Made by a program: the position numbers and the translations under genes
Assembly (NCBI GenBank): GCA_017625185.1
Contig: JAGALN010000188.1
Location: 1-10,968 of the forward strand
Direction of reading: 5' to 3'
Source of the DNA: Clostridia bacterium
GTDB taxonomy: Bacteria > Bacillota > Clostridia > Monoglobales > Monoglobaceae
Length of the DNA: 10,968 nucleotides
Shown: positions 1 through 6,037 of the stretch, piece by piece
Position numbering within the stretch: position 1 is the first letter of the stretch
How the letters are laid out: every line of letters begins with the position of its first letter
Notes under the pieces: model-generated
What the model was told of the DNA's origin: nothing
What the model saw: the letters and a program-made list of their open reading frames with translations, nothing else
Databases searched by the model: none

Positions 1-168
1 AATGATTTGGAGGGGCGGGACAGGACGATTATCTATCTCCGGTATTTCAAGCAGAAAACCCAAACCGAGATTGCAGAAAGATTGGGAATTTCCCAGGTTC
101 AGGTTTCCCGGATCGAAAAAAAATTGTTGGAACGAATGCGGGAAAAAATAGGGACAAACGACTCATAA
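1..168 (+). CDS. sigF: RNA polymerase sporulation sigma factor SigF, C-terminal part
   Basis: The first 55 codons are open from base 1 and end in TAA at 166-168; the start lies outside the window. The visible peptide is region 4 of a sigma-70 family factor: YLRYFKQKTQTEIAERLGIS followed by QVQVSRIEKKLLERM, a helix-turn-helix that reads the -35 element. The GISQVQVSR recognition helix and the preceding IYLRYF read more like SigF (SpoIIAC) than SigG, whose usual wording is GISQAQVSR. SigF directs forespore transcription just after asymmetric septation and is normally held by the anti-sigma factor SpoIIAB; those partner genes would be expected to the left of the window but cannot be seen. A hairpin terminator begins at the stop codon, so this is the last gene of its operon. 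A SigG or SigB-like paralogue is the main alternative. Confidence 0.85.
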   Translation, partial: NDLEGRDRTIIYLRYFKQKTQTEIAERLGISQVQVSRIEKKLLERMREKIGTNDS

Positions 169-197
169 AAAGGACTTGCAAAAGCAAGTCCTTTTCT
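168..197. terminator. Bidirectional intrinsic terminator after sigF
   Basis: Arms 168-179 (AAAAGGACTTGC) and 184-195 (GCAAGTCCTTTT) pair perfectly over 12 bp around an AAAA loop. The plus strand ends in TTTTCT and the minus strand in a T5 run. It can therefore end sigF from the left and the convergent gene ending at 196 from the right. Confidence 0.85.
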
Positions 198-549
198 AAA
201 ACGATGTCAAAAACGCCATGACTCTTTCGCCAAAGGCTGCCCAGAGCGCATGCACCCCCGACACAACGCCAACAAGCCATCCCAACGCCGATAACACATT
301 ATAAATCCGAAGTTTTCTTCTCAATCCTGCAGCAAAAGCCGCATGCTTTGATATGTATTGGTGAAGCTTCACCGATTGGTTAAACGCATGCTCGTACATC
401 CGAAAAACTTTTTTGTCATCGCCGGAATCGCCCTCTGCAATTCTTGCTTTACGGTCTGCAATTCGTGCTTTTTCTTTCAAATCATGAAGCTCTTTCAAAA
501 AGTTCCCATTATCAAGAGAAGAAAGGTCTACATAGCGGTATACCCGCAT
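196..549 (-). CDS. C-terminal fragment of a split gene, with a membrane helix
   Basis: This 117-aa reading starts at an in-frame ATG at 549 with only a weak AGG upstream. The same frame is open to an ATG at 774, but that upstream part overlaps the 123-aa gene at 566-937 in another frame and reads like out-of-frame noise (many R, K, P). The peptide is helical and charged (residues 13-65, with ADRKARIAEGDSGDDKKVFR), then has a hydrophobic stretch at about residues 83-105 (IYNVLSALGWLVGVVSGVHALW) that looks like one C-terminal membrane anchor. I infer that it is the C-terminal half of the protein begun at 937, separated by a +1 frameshift near 566-600. If both halves are one protein it would be about 240 aa: a soluble helical domain, an acidic linker, a second helical domain and a membrane anchor. 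I do not recognise the family with certainty. An independent overlapping gene is the alternative. Confidence 0.5.
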   Translation of the reverse strand: MRVYRYVDLSSLDNGNFLKELHDLKEKARIADRKARIAEGDSGDDKKVFRMYEHAFNQSVKLHQYISKHAAFAAGLRRKLRIYNVLSALGWLVGVVSGVHALWAAFGERVMAFLTSF

Positions 550-565
550 AAACAACCTGTATTCA

Positions 566-937
566 TCATAAAGCGTCAGACACGAATATTTGCAAGGCAC
601 GATTGATATGCCCCTTTGCTTTTTCGAGATTCTTTTGAATATTACTCTTTGGCTCCGTATCCTCGGATCCTTCCCCGTCCTCGGATGTTTCCTGTTCGGG
701 TTGCACCTCTTCAGCATCAACAAACTCACTATAATAACACCGGGCAATGTGCTGAAGAATCGCCCGGACTTCATTCAAGATTTCAACCGGAAACTCACTA
801 TCAAACAATTCCAAAAATGCAATGTAAGGTCGAATCACCGTTCGATAAGTAACCAATATCTCCCGGATGTCACCATATGCCTCATGAATCTCCTGCTTAT
901 TTTGCTCCATCAATGCAATGTCAATTTCATTTACCAT
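566..937 (-). CDS. Helical acidic protein, N-terminal part of a probable split gene
   Basis: The 123-aa product starts at ATG 937, which overlaps the last 7 bases (ATGGTAA) of the preceding 81-aa gene, so translation is probably coupled. The protein is all helical in appearance: residues 1-72 are amphipathic, 74-97 are a strongly acidic linker (EEVQPEQETSEDGEGSEDTE), and 98-114 begin a new helix (NIQKNLEKAKGHINRAL). The product stops 9 residues later at TGA 568-566, in the middle of what looks like a continuing helix. The frame 1 base over goes on with LYDEYRLFMRVYRYVDLSSL, which fits as the continuation of that helix. A single-base indel, a sequencing error, or less likely a translational frameshift would explain this. 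Function is unknown; the pairing with a tiny upstream gene is toxin-antitoxin-like in layout only. Confidence 0.6.
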   Translation of the reverse strand: MVNEIDIALMEQNKQEIHEAYGDIREILVTYRTVIRPYIAFLELFDSEFPVEILNEVRAILQHIARCYYSEFVDAEEVQPEQETSEDGEGSEDTEPKSNIQKNLEKAKGHINRALQIFVSDAL

Positions 938-1176
938 TTCATCTTGTCCAATCCTTTGTTTACATCATCCATTGTACGCATACGCCGCCGGGCCAATAAA
1001 GGATTCCCTCTGCCGATTTTCCTAAAATCTCTTTCCTTTGAGAACCTGATCTTTCTTGCTTCCGTTTTTTCCAGTGTAGAGATTTCTTCATCAACATCCA
1101 TTTTCTCAAGCTCTTCCAATTTCAACCCAAGCAGATACTCTAAGTTAGTCTTGGTTTCATCTTTTAAAATTATCAT
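931..1176 (-). CDS. Conserved-looking 81-aa protein of unknown function
   Basis: The frame is open from 1251, but I place the start at ATG 1176 because AGAAGGGA at 1183-1190 lies 6 bases upstream. The longer version would add an AT-rich, poorly coding N-terminus. Residues 1-35 are acidic and helical (NLEYLLGLKLEELEKMDVDE). Residues 41-73 are basic, with FSKERDFRKIGRGNPLLARR followed by RMRTMDDV, a sharp motif that looks conserved and could contact nucleic acid or a partner. The gene is first in a leftward unit: a consensus promoter lies about 125 bases upstream, and the stop overlaps the start of the 123-aa gene by 7 bases. The small first gene, coupled second gene and palindrome in the leader resemble an autoregulated two-gene module. 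I do not recognise a named family; an antitoxin or DNA-binding role is only inference. Confidence 0.7.
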   Translation of the reverse strand: MIILKDETKTNLEYLLGLKLEELEKMDVDEEISTLEKTEARKIRFSKERDFRKIGRGNPLLARRRMRTMDDVNKGLDKMKW

Positions 1177-1254
1177 AAAAAATCCCTTCTTACTACGGAC
1201 ACAACATAACGTGTTCTGTATGGTTATTATCTCACAATGAAAAAAAATCATTCC

Positions 1255-1271
1255 TCATAAATAATTTATGA
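1255..1271. repeat. Perfect palindrome in the leader of the small-protein unit
   Basis: TCATAAAT-A-ATTTATGA forms 8-bp arms around a single central base. It lies about 30-46 bases downstream of the predicted start of transcription and about 80 bases before the 81-aa gene. A dimeric repressor operator is the simplest reading; as RNA the one-base loop would be too tight without opening the inner pairs. Confidence 0.45.
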
Positions 1272-1307
1272 AGAAAAAGATTTTCTTGCCACACTCATGA
1301 CCTGTAT

Positions 1308-1336
1308 ATTATAGCACCAGTCGTTAGTTTTGTCAA
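1308..1336 (-). promoter_or_regulatory. Sigma-A promoter for the 81-aa gene unit
   Basis: On the minus strand, TTGACA (1336-1331) and TATAAT (1313-1308) are separated by exactly 17 bases, a full consensus match. Transcription would start near 1301 and give a leader of about 125 nt before ATG 1176. Confidence 0.85.
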
Positions 1337-1416
1337 GACAGGTGCGTATTACAGAAATCTTACCGTTTGGCAACATCCCTTGCGTTTGTGGTTTTTTGAT
1401 TTATAATAAATCGAGC

Positions 1417-1446
1417 AAAAAAAGAGACCCCGAAGGGTCTCTTTTT
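1417..1446 (-). terminator. Terminator of the SLH protein gene
   Basis: Arms 1419-1430 and 1435-1446 pair over 12 bp (AAAAAGAGACCC with its complement). Read on the minus strand the loop is TTCG, a stable tetraloop, and a T-run follows. It lies 27 bases past the stop codon at 1473. Confidence 0.9.
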
Positions 1447-1472
1447 ATTTGACTTAGTTTGTTGAGTATGAA

Positions 1473-4400
1473 TTACTCAGCTTCAGGATCTACAGGAGCA
1501 GTATCCTCGATGGTGTACTTACCGAAGTCATAGTTCTTGTAAACTACGATATCAGCAGCAGCGTTGTTGTAGTATCTTACGAATACATAATCCATCATGC
1601 CGATAGCATTGTCCAGACCAGTCTCAACAAAGTAGGGATAAGGCTGCTTCTTGAGAACTACGTAGGAACCAGCTTCGTTCAGGTCGGTATCTGCATTTGC
1701 ATCGCCGATGCTACCAACGCTCAGACGATATTCGTCCTTGTTGTCTACATCGTATACATATACCTTAGAAGCATCAGCTTCCTTCACGCTCTTAACTGCA
1801 CCAGTTGCGGTACCGTCTTCATTCATCAGAGCAACCTGAGCTGCGCCGTTGGTTCTGAAGTCGGTAACTGCACCAAAGTAGAAGTCTTCGTCTTCACCCT
1901 CAACTCCAGTATTCAGGTTAAAGAGAGGAGCTGTAGCAGCAGAGCCGTTACCATATGCAGCGGTGTAGAAACCAGCGTTTGCTCTGGTAAAGCTCAGAAC
2001 TTCGGTAGCCATGGTAATGGTATCGCCATCCAGAGCCAGCTTAACGATGTCACCCTGCTGAGCGTATTCGAAGTCATAACCTGCAGGCATATCAACCTTG
2101 GTGGTTGCAGTCTTCAGTTCGCCGTTCATGTAGAATGCTACGGTGTATACAGAATCAGCGCCGTTTACAACGGAAGCACCAACACTGTCGATTACAGCAA
2201 TGTTTGCACCCTGGTCATAAGCACCGTCTTCGTTCAGAAGAACGATTACTTCTGCTTCGTCGTTTGCGTCACGACCGATAGCAACAACATTGTACTTAGC
2301 ATTGTCAACCAGGCTAGCAATAGTACCTACGGAGCTGAGATCAGCAGAAGCTACACCCGCGCCATCGTAAGCAATGGTGTCTTCACCCTTGATGAAGAAT
2401 ACAACAGTATCTTCGTTTACAAAGATGTCGCCATCGTCAAAGTTCAAGCCATCCTTGTTGTAATCGTTGGTCTTACCACCTACGGTCTTGTGGAGAATTT
2501 CCATAGCTCTCTCATCATCGCCAGTCTGACCTAAGATAATGGTCTTAATTTCGCGAGAGCTGTTGCCTTCGTAAGCGATTACGGTGTTAACCAGAGCTGC
2601 AGCCAAATCGTCAAGGTTTGCAGCGTCGATAACGGTATCCTTAGTCATGTCAGCTACAACAGACTTAGAAATTCCAGCCTGGAATTCATCGGTGAACAAA
2701 TCAGCGATTGCATCGTTCTTGTCAAGGTTGATGAACTTCACCTTGTTAGCCAGCTGTGCGTCGTAAACCTCGCCGGACTTGTCAAGAAGCATCACGTTGA
2801 TTACATCACGATCAGAGCTCCACTGACCGGTGACGGGCTCTGCAGCCAGAACATATGCGTAGTTGTCAGTAGTGGTGGTAGCACCCTCAACTGCTACGGT
2901 ATCATCCAGAGCAACGATCTTGCCATAAGCGTCGATGTAGAACCGACCGCTCATGCCGGGCTGTGCCTCTGCAAGAGAGAACTGGTATGCGTTGTTAGCA
3001 ACCTTGTAGCTTTCGCCGTTGGAAAGAACAACGCTGTTAGACTTAACTACGCTAACGATTGCATCAACATAGTTGTCTGCATCCAGAACCTTTACATCGT
3101 AGTATTCCTTCTCGCCGTTCCACAGAATGCTCAAAACATCCCACTTCTTCAGCTCGGTGTAGTCGATTTCTTCGCCATTCTTGGTCAGCTTGATAACAGA
3201 CTGAGTGTCCTCAGCGTCGAATACCAATGCGATACCGGTACCATCCTTAGGATCCTGAACAGGTCTGAAGAAACGAACCTGACCATTTGCGGATACTTCA
3301 CGAACAACTGCACTTACAGCTGCATCGATGATAACAACTTCGTAACCTGCTACGGTGTCAGCATCCATCAGGGTAACCTGACCGCTGAGGTTGTTGTTCT
3401 TGGTGATGAAGCCGCCAAAGAATGCACCCAAGCCTTCTTCGGCCTTTACGCCATTGTAAATGATGGTGGGGTTCTTCTGAACAGTCTTAGAAACAGTTGC
3501 ATTGCTGGTCTCGTTCTTGGAGAACTTCAGAGCAACAGAACCGTTGGTGCCTTCAGCCTTCTCTACATACTGGTCAAGATTGAAGGTTACTTCGTCATTG
3601 ATACCAGCCTTAACGATAGCCTTGATGGTGCGGATGTTCTCGAACAGGTCTTCCTTCTTAGCATACATCTCTACAGCGTAGCCAAGGAAGCTATCTGCAT
3701 CGAATTCGCCCTGGTACAGAACCTGTGCGTAAGCGTCCAGATCGATGGAACCATCATCCTCAGTTACCATGTTGAGGTATGCAGCGTTCTCTACAGTGTA
3801 GAAGGGAACGAAACCGATAGTCTTCTTAGCTTCGGTGTCGATATCACCGGAGTAGCTGTTCTCGGTTACAAGACCAGTCATGCGAACCATCTTCAGGTCA
3901 CGGGAAAGCAGAGTGATGTAATCCAGCATAGCGTTGGAACCATCGAATACTGCGTATTCCTTGTTGTTACCATAGGTTACTACGTCCATGATAGGAGCGT
4001 TGATTGCATTGTAGGTCATCTGTGCAACCATGCCTCTGGGAGCTTCTGCGCCGACGCCGCCGCCAATAACGTCATCCAGAACGCCATAACGGGTAGCTGC
4101 AGCAACATAACCGGTGGGGTAACCGCCGTTGTCATCTGCAAAAGGTCTGTAACCCAGGGTCTCCATGAGCATCTTCAGCATCTGCTCATACTGAACCGGA
4201 TCCTCAGGACCAAAGTTGCCATCACCATAACCGTTTACAATGCCCTGCTTAGCAGCCTGTGCAATGTAGCCGGATGCCCAGTGAGTAGCAGGAACGTCTA
4301 CGAAATCAGTAGCGCTGGTACCTGCAACATCCAAGCCCTGGATTCTAGCAATAATTGCAGTAACTTCTGCTCTTGTAATGGTATCTTCAGGTCTGAAATC

Positions 4401-4580
4401 CATTACGCCGTCGCCGTCCTCGTCATCACCAATCATGATTTCGAGGTCGTTCAATACTTCGATCGCTCTAGCATAATTGTCAGTCTCAGCTACATCGCTG
4501 TAGGTGCTTGCAAAAGCAAAACTACTAACCAGCATAGCAAAAACTGCTACCAAAGCAATAACTTTTTTGAGATTTCTCAT
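1473..4580 (-). CDS. S-layer homology (SLH) domain secreted surface protein
   Basis: This 1035-aa protein is a secreted wall-bound surface protein, probably a major S-layer-type component. Residues 1-24 are a classic signal peptide: MRNLKK, a hydrophobic core, then AFA before a likely cut at A24/S25. Three SLH repeats follow at about 27-83 (FRPEDTITRAEVTAIIARI), 92-144 (FVDVPATHWASGYIAQAAKQ, then GYGDGNFGPEDPV) and 150-195 (the weakest). SLH triplets bind pyruvylated secondary wall polymers. The remaining ~840 residues are acidic, rich in D, V, A, N and T, beta-rich in appearance and without a recognisable enzyme motif. I chose ATG 4580 because AGGAGG (4594-4589) is 8 bases upstream; a TTG at 4586 in the same frame is only 2 bases from it. 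It is a single-gene unit with its own promoter and terminator. The first SLH repeat contains a DEDGDGVMDF loop that resembles a calcium-binding loop. Confidence 0.92.
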   Translation of the reverse strand: MRNLKKVIALVAVFAMLVSSFAFASTYSDVAETDNYARAIEVLNDLEIMIGDDEDGDGVMDFRPEDTITRAEVTAIIARIQGLDVAGTSATDFVDVPATHWASGYIAQAAKQGIVNGYGDGNFGPEDPVQYEQMLKMLMETLGYRPFADDNGGYPTGYVAAATRYGVLDDVIGGGVGAEAPRGMVAQMTYNAINAPIMDVVTYGNNKEYAVFDGSNAMLDYITLLSRDLKMVRMTGLVTENSYSGDIDTEAKKTIGFVPFYTVENAAYLNMVTEDDGSIDLDAYAQVLYQGEFDADSFLGYAVEMYAKKEDLFENIRTIKAIVKAGINDEVTFNLDQYVEKAEGTNGSVALKFSKNETSNATVSKTVQKNPTIIYNGVKAEEGLGAFFGGFITKNNNLSGQVTLMDADTVAGYEVVIIDAAVSAVVREVSANGQVRFFRPVQDPKDGTGIALVFDAEDTQSVIKLTKNGEEIDYTELKKWDVLSILWNGEKEYYDVKVLDADNYVDAIVSVVKSNSVVLSNGESYKVANNAYQFSLAEAQPGMSGRFYIDAYGKIVALDDTVAVEGATTTTDNYAYVLAAEPVTGQWSSDRDVINVMLLDKSGEVYDAQLANKVKFINLDKNDAIADLFTDEFQAGISKSVVADMTKDTVIDAANLDDLAAALVNTVIAYEGNSSREIKTIILGQTGDDERAMEILHKTVGGKTNDYNKDGLNFDDGDIFVNEDTVVFFIKGEDTIAYDGAGVASADLSSVGTIASLVDNAKYNVVAIGRDANDEAEVIVLLNEDGAYDQGANIAVIDSVGASVVNGADSVYTVAFYMNGELKTATTKVDMPAGYDFEYAQQGDIVKLALDGDTITMATEVLSFTRANAGFYTAAYGNGSAATAPLFNLNTGVEGEDEDFYFGAVTDFRTNGAAQVALMNEDGTATGAVKSVKEADASKVYVYDVDNKDEYRLSVGSIGDANADTDLNEAGSYVVLKKQPYPYFVETGLDNAIGMMDYVFVRYYNNAAADIVVYKNYDFGKYTIEDTAPVDPEAE

Positions 4581-4712
4581 TCTCAAATCCTCCTTAAAAA
4601 TATAAAATTTTATTTTTTTTACACTTTCAATGCACCGCAGCTACCCGTTTCTGCGACGACTTTATCAGCGGGTCCATAGTAAGAATATTATCTCCCCACT
4701 AACTTTGTTCAA

Positions 4713-4742
4713 ATTATAGCACTAAAACAGGGCAAATGTCAA
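4713..4742 (-). promoter_or_regulatory. Sigma-A promoter of the SLH protein gene
   Basis: On the minus strand, TTGACA (4742-4737) and TATAAT (4718-4713) are separated by 18 bases, and the -10 is preceded by TGC, an extended -10. Transcription from about 4706 leaves a ~125-nt leader. That leader contains a short hairpin (CGCAG at 4636-4640 with CTGCG at 4651-4655). The strong promoter and SD fit an abundant surface protein. Confidence 0.85.
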
Positions 4743-4776
4743 TACTTAACTTAATTTTTAATAGTTTTGTAACAAA

Positions 4777-4911
4777 CTAACCAAAAAATTGCAGCCACCT
4801 GACTGCCCCATAAGTGATTCCTACCGATTTCCCAAGGGAAAAACAAACGTTCTCCTGAGAAATCATCGACACGGGTATGCCGACGCCGGTGGATTTTTGG
4901 GCATAAATCAC
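4777..4911 (-). CDS. Possible 44-aa small ORF upstream of the SLH gene
   Basis: On the minus strand, AAGGAGG (4923-4917) stands 5 bases before GTG 4911. The frame runs 44 codons to TAG at 4779-4777, beginning MIYAQKSTGVGIPVSMISQE and ending AVRWLQFFG. A candidate promoter lies just upstream, giving a leader of about 17 nt. The same frame also opens from ATG 4956 (59 aa), but that start has no SD and lies upstream of the predicted transcription start. The peptide has no signal or membrane segment that I trust and no family I know. A neighbouring frame is also open here (ending WLVCYKTIKN at 4751), so the coding call is uncertain. An intergenic repeat with chance ORFs is a real alternative. Confidence 0.3.
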   Translation of the reverse strand: MIYAQKSTGVGIPVSMISQENVCFSLGKSVGITYGAVRWLQFFG

Positions 4912-4934
4912 CCATGCCTCCTTGGCATTTGTCC

Positions 4935-4963
4935 ATTTTAACCTTGATTTTGGCATTTGTCAA
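4935..4963 (-). promoter_or_regulatory. Candidate promoter upstream of the 44-aa ORF
   Basis: Minus strand TTGACA (4963-4958), a 17-base spacer and TAAAAT (4940-4935). Its -35 lies in one of two direct repeats of TTGGCATTTGTC (4922-4933 and 4950-4961). The predicted start near 4928 precedes the SD at 4923-4917. Confidence 0.5.
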
Positions 4964-5163
4964 GCCTTTTGGGGAATTTTTTTCGATTTTTGTTTCTTTT
5001 TCCCTAATTTCCCCAAAACACCACATTTCCTGCAAAGCAGGCGTTGCAATTTCCCCTTTCTGTTTATTAGACGGCGGCGGATTGGATTTTGTTCCATTTT
5101 TTATTGGTATTTATATAATAAATATATAATAAGGTAGAAACCATTCCCAAAAACGAAAAAGGA
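4964..5163. other. AT-rich intergenic stretch without a supported gene
   Basis: This stretch has long T and A runs and an AT-only segment at about 5110-5130. The ORFs of about 70 codons across it have no SD and low-complexity F-rich products. I see no RNA gene or regulatory signal that I would defend. Confidence 0.5.
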
Positions 5164-5427
5164 TTCCTCGTTTTGGCAGGGGTAGAGAGACTCGAATGGC
5201 TCCGCCCTCTTGTGCTTCGCGGATTCTATCTTCGCCTTCGCTCGATACAATCCGAGCACTGCGCTTCACCGCCTCGCTGTTTCTCCCACTGGGAGCGCGT
5301 CGGCGGTTCACCCGTTCACGCGGGAAAACCGCGTGCTTCGGGAGTTCGACTTCCTTGCGTTATCTAAAAACAAAAAAAGCACCCTGATGGGCGCTTCCTC
5401 GTTTTGGCAGGGGTAGAGAGACTCGAA
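5164..5427. repeat. Direct and inverted fragments of tRNA-Trp (possible att-like scar)
   Basis: A 33-bp identical repeat occurs at 5164-5196 and 5395-5427. The second copy covers the 3' end of the functional tRNA-Trp (T-loop through CCA) plus 10 bases of flank; the first is an orphan copy 231 bp away. Between them, 5325-5349 is an inverted copy of tRNA bases 5423-5445 (T-loop back into the anticodon stem), identical apart from two extra bases (TT at 5337-5338). Both copies break in the TTCGA of the T-loop. The intervening DNA (5197-5324) is GC-richer than its surroundings and codes for nothing I can support. This fits tRNA-directed integration and excision, or a tRNA-derived repeat. Confidence 0.7.
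5372..5396 (-). terminator. Terminator of tRNA-Trp
   Basis: On the minus strand AAGCGCCC-ATCA-GGGTGCTT forms a hairpin with one G-U pair, followed by a T7 run. It begins 9 bases past the CCA end of tRNA-Trp. Confidence 0.8.
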
Positions 5428-5480
5428 CTCCCGGCACGCGGTTTTGGAGACCGCTGCTCTACCAACTGAGCTATACCCCT
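5405..5480 (-). tRNA. tRNA-Trp (anticodon CCA)
   Basis: This 76-nt gene has an encoded CCA end. The acceptor stem AGGGGTA pairs with TACCCCT, with discriminator G. The D-arm GCTCAGTTGGTAGAGC, the anticodon loop CTCCAAA on stem GCGGT/ACCGC, and the T-arm CGGGAGTTCGAGTCTCTCT can all be read. Anticodon CCA decodes UGG. It has its own promoter and terminator, so it is transcribed alone. Confidence 0.95.
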
Positions 5481-5495
5481 ATGTCACGAGAATAA

Positions 5496-5524
5496 ATTAT
5501 ATCACGTGTTCCCGCTCTTGTCAA
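5496..5524 (-). promoter_or_regulatory. Promoter of tRNA-Trp
   Basis: Minus strand TTGACA (5524-5519), 17-base spacer, TATAAT (5501-5496): full consensus. It ends 15 bases before the tRNA 5' end. Confidence 0.85.
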
Positions 5525-5737
5525 GAGATTTTCTAAATTTACTTTTCTGGTGCGAGTTTTCTGATAGGATTTACTCACAAACGCTGAAAAACAAGGGTTT
5601 CAAGACTTGTATTTTTTAAAATAAGTGTTTTGCAAAGCGAAATTGCCAGTAACTTTTCACTCTTCTCTTTTATCTCTTATCTGGAAACGACAATTTTAGA
5701 GAAAAGTGAAAAGAGAAGAACGAAAAGATGAAAGTAC

Positions 5738-5781
5738 AAAAAGAAACGACAACTTCCTTTCGAAAATTGTCGTTTCTTTTT
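5738..5781 (-). terminator. Terminator of tRNA-Pro
   Basis: Arms 5738-5752 (AAAAAGAAACGACAA) and 5767-5781 pair perfectly over 15 bp with a 14-base loop. The 5' arm starts at the last base of the tRNA CCA on the minus strand, and the 3' arm ends in T5. Confidence 0.75.
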
Positions 5782-5857
5782 GGTCGGGGCGACAGGATTC
5801 GAACCTGCGGCCCCCTGGTCCCAAACCAGGTGCGCTACCAAACTGCGCCACGCCCCG
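5781..5857 (-). tRNA. tRNA-Pro (anticodon TGG)
   Basis: This 77-nt gene has an encoded CCA. The acceptor stem CGGGGCG pairs with CGCCCCG, with discriminator A. The D-arm GCGCAGTTTGGTAGCGC, the anticodon loop TTTGGGA within stem CCTGG/CCAGG, and the T-arm GCAGGTTCGAATCCTGT are clear. Anticodon TGG reads proline codons. It is transcribed alone from its own promoter. Confidence 0.95.
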
Positions 5858-5868
5858 ATGCCTTTTGT

Positions 5869-5897
5869 ATTATAGCCCCTTTTTGCTGATTTGTCAA
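5869..5897 (-). promoter_or_regulatory. Promoter of tRNA-Pro
   Basis: Minus strand TTGACA (5897-5892), 17-base spacer, TATAAT (5874-5869): full consensus, 11 bases before the tRNA 5' end. Confidence 0.85.
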
Positions 5898-5908
5898 GGA
5901 TATTGTCT

Positions 5909-5958
5909 GCCAAGAGCACTTCTTTTGCATTGTTTTTTCATTTTCTACTCCTCTTGGC
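5909..5958. repeat. Inverted repeat between tRNA-Pro and the fibre gene
   Basis: GCCAAGAG (5909-5916) and CTCTTGGC (5951-5958) are perfect 8-bp inverted arms 34 bases apart. They sit upstream of the tRNA-Pro promoter and about 80 bases before the fibre gene, in the divergent intergenic region. They could be paired operator half-sites; no clear promoter for the fibre gene is visible beside them. Confidence 0.3.
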
Positions 5959-6037
5959 ACGGCATGGCACCGGGTTTTGTACTATACTTTTCTTGCAGAA
6001 AGCGCCGTCTGCAAAATTATCACAAAGGAGTGATTTT

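Noticed and set aside
196..280. Minus-strand 77-codon ORF across the sigF end (47-280)
   Set aside because: It is antisense to sigF and to the terminator and has no SD.
5173..5416. Three overlapping plus-strand ORFs of 63-68 codons beside tRNA-Trp
   Set aside because: They run through duplicated tRNA sequence and the terminator, have no SD, and are open in all frames because of composition.
5654..5717. AG/CT-rich inverted segments (CTTTTCACT and AGTGAAAAG) downstream of tRNA-Pro
   Set aside because: Arms are low-complexity with several equally good pairings; the terminator at 5738-5781 already explains the end of tRNA-Pro.
5955..5970. Sigma-54-like TGGCAC element before the fibre gene
   Set aside because: The GG and GC dinucleotides are 9 bases apart instead of the required 10, and no TTGC is present at the -12 position.
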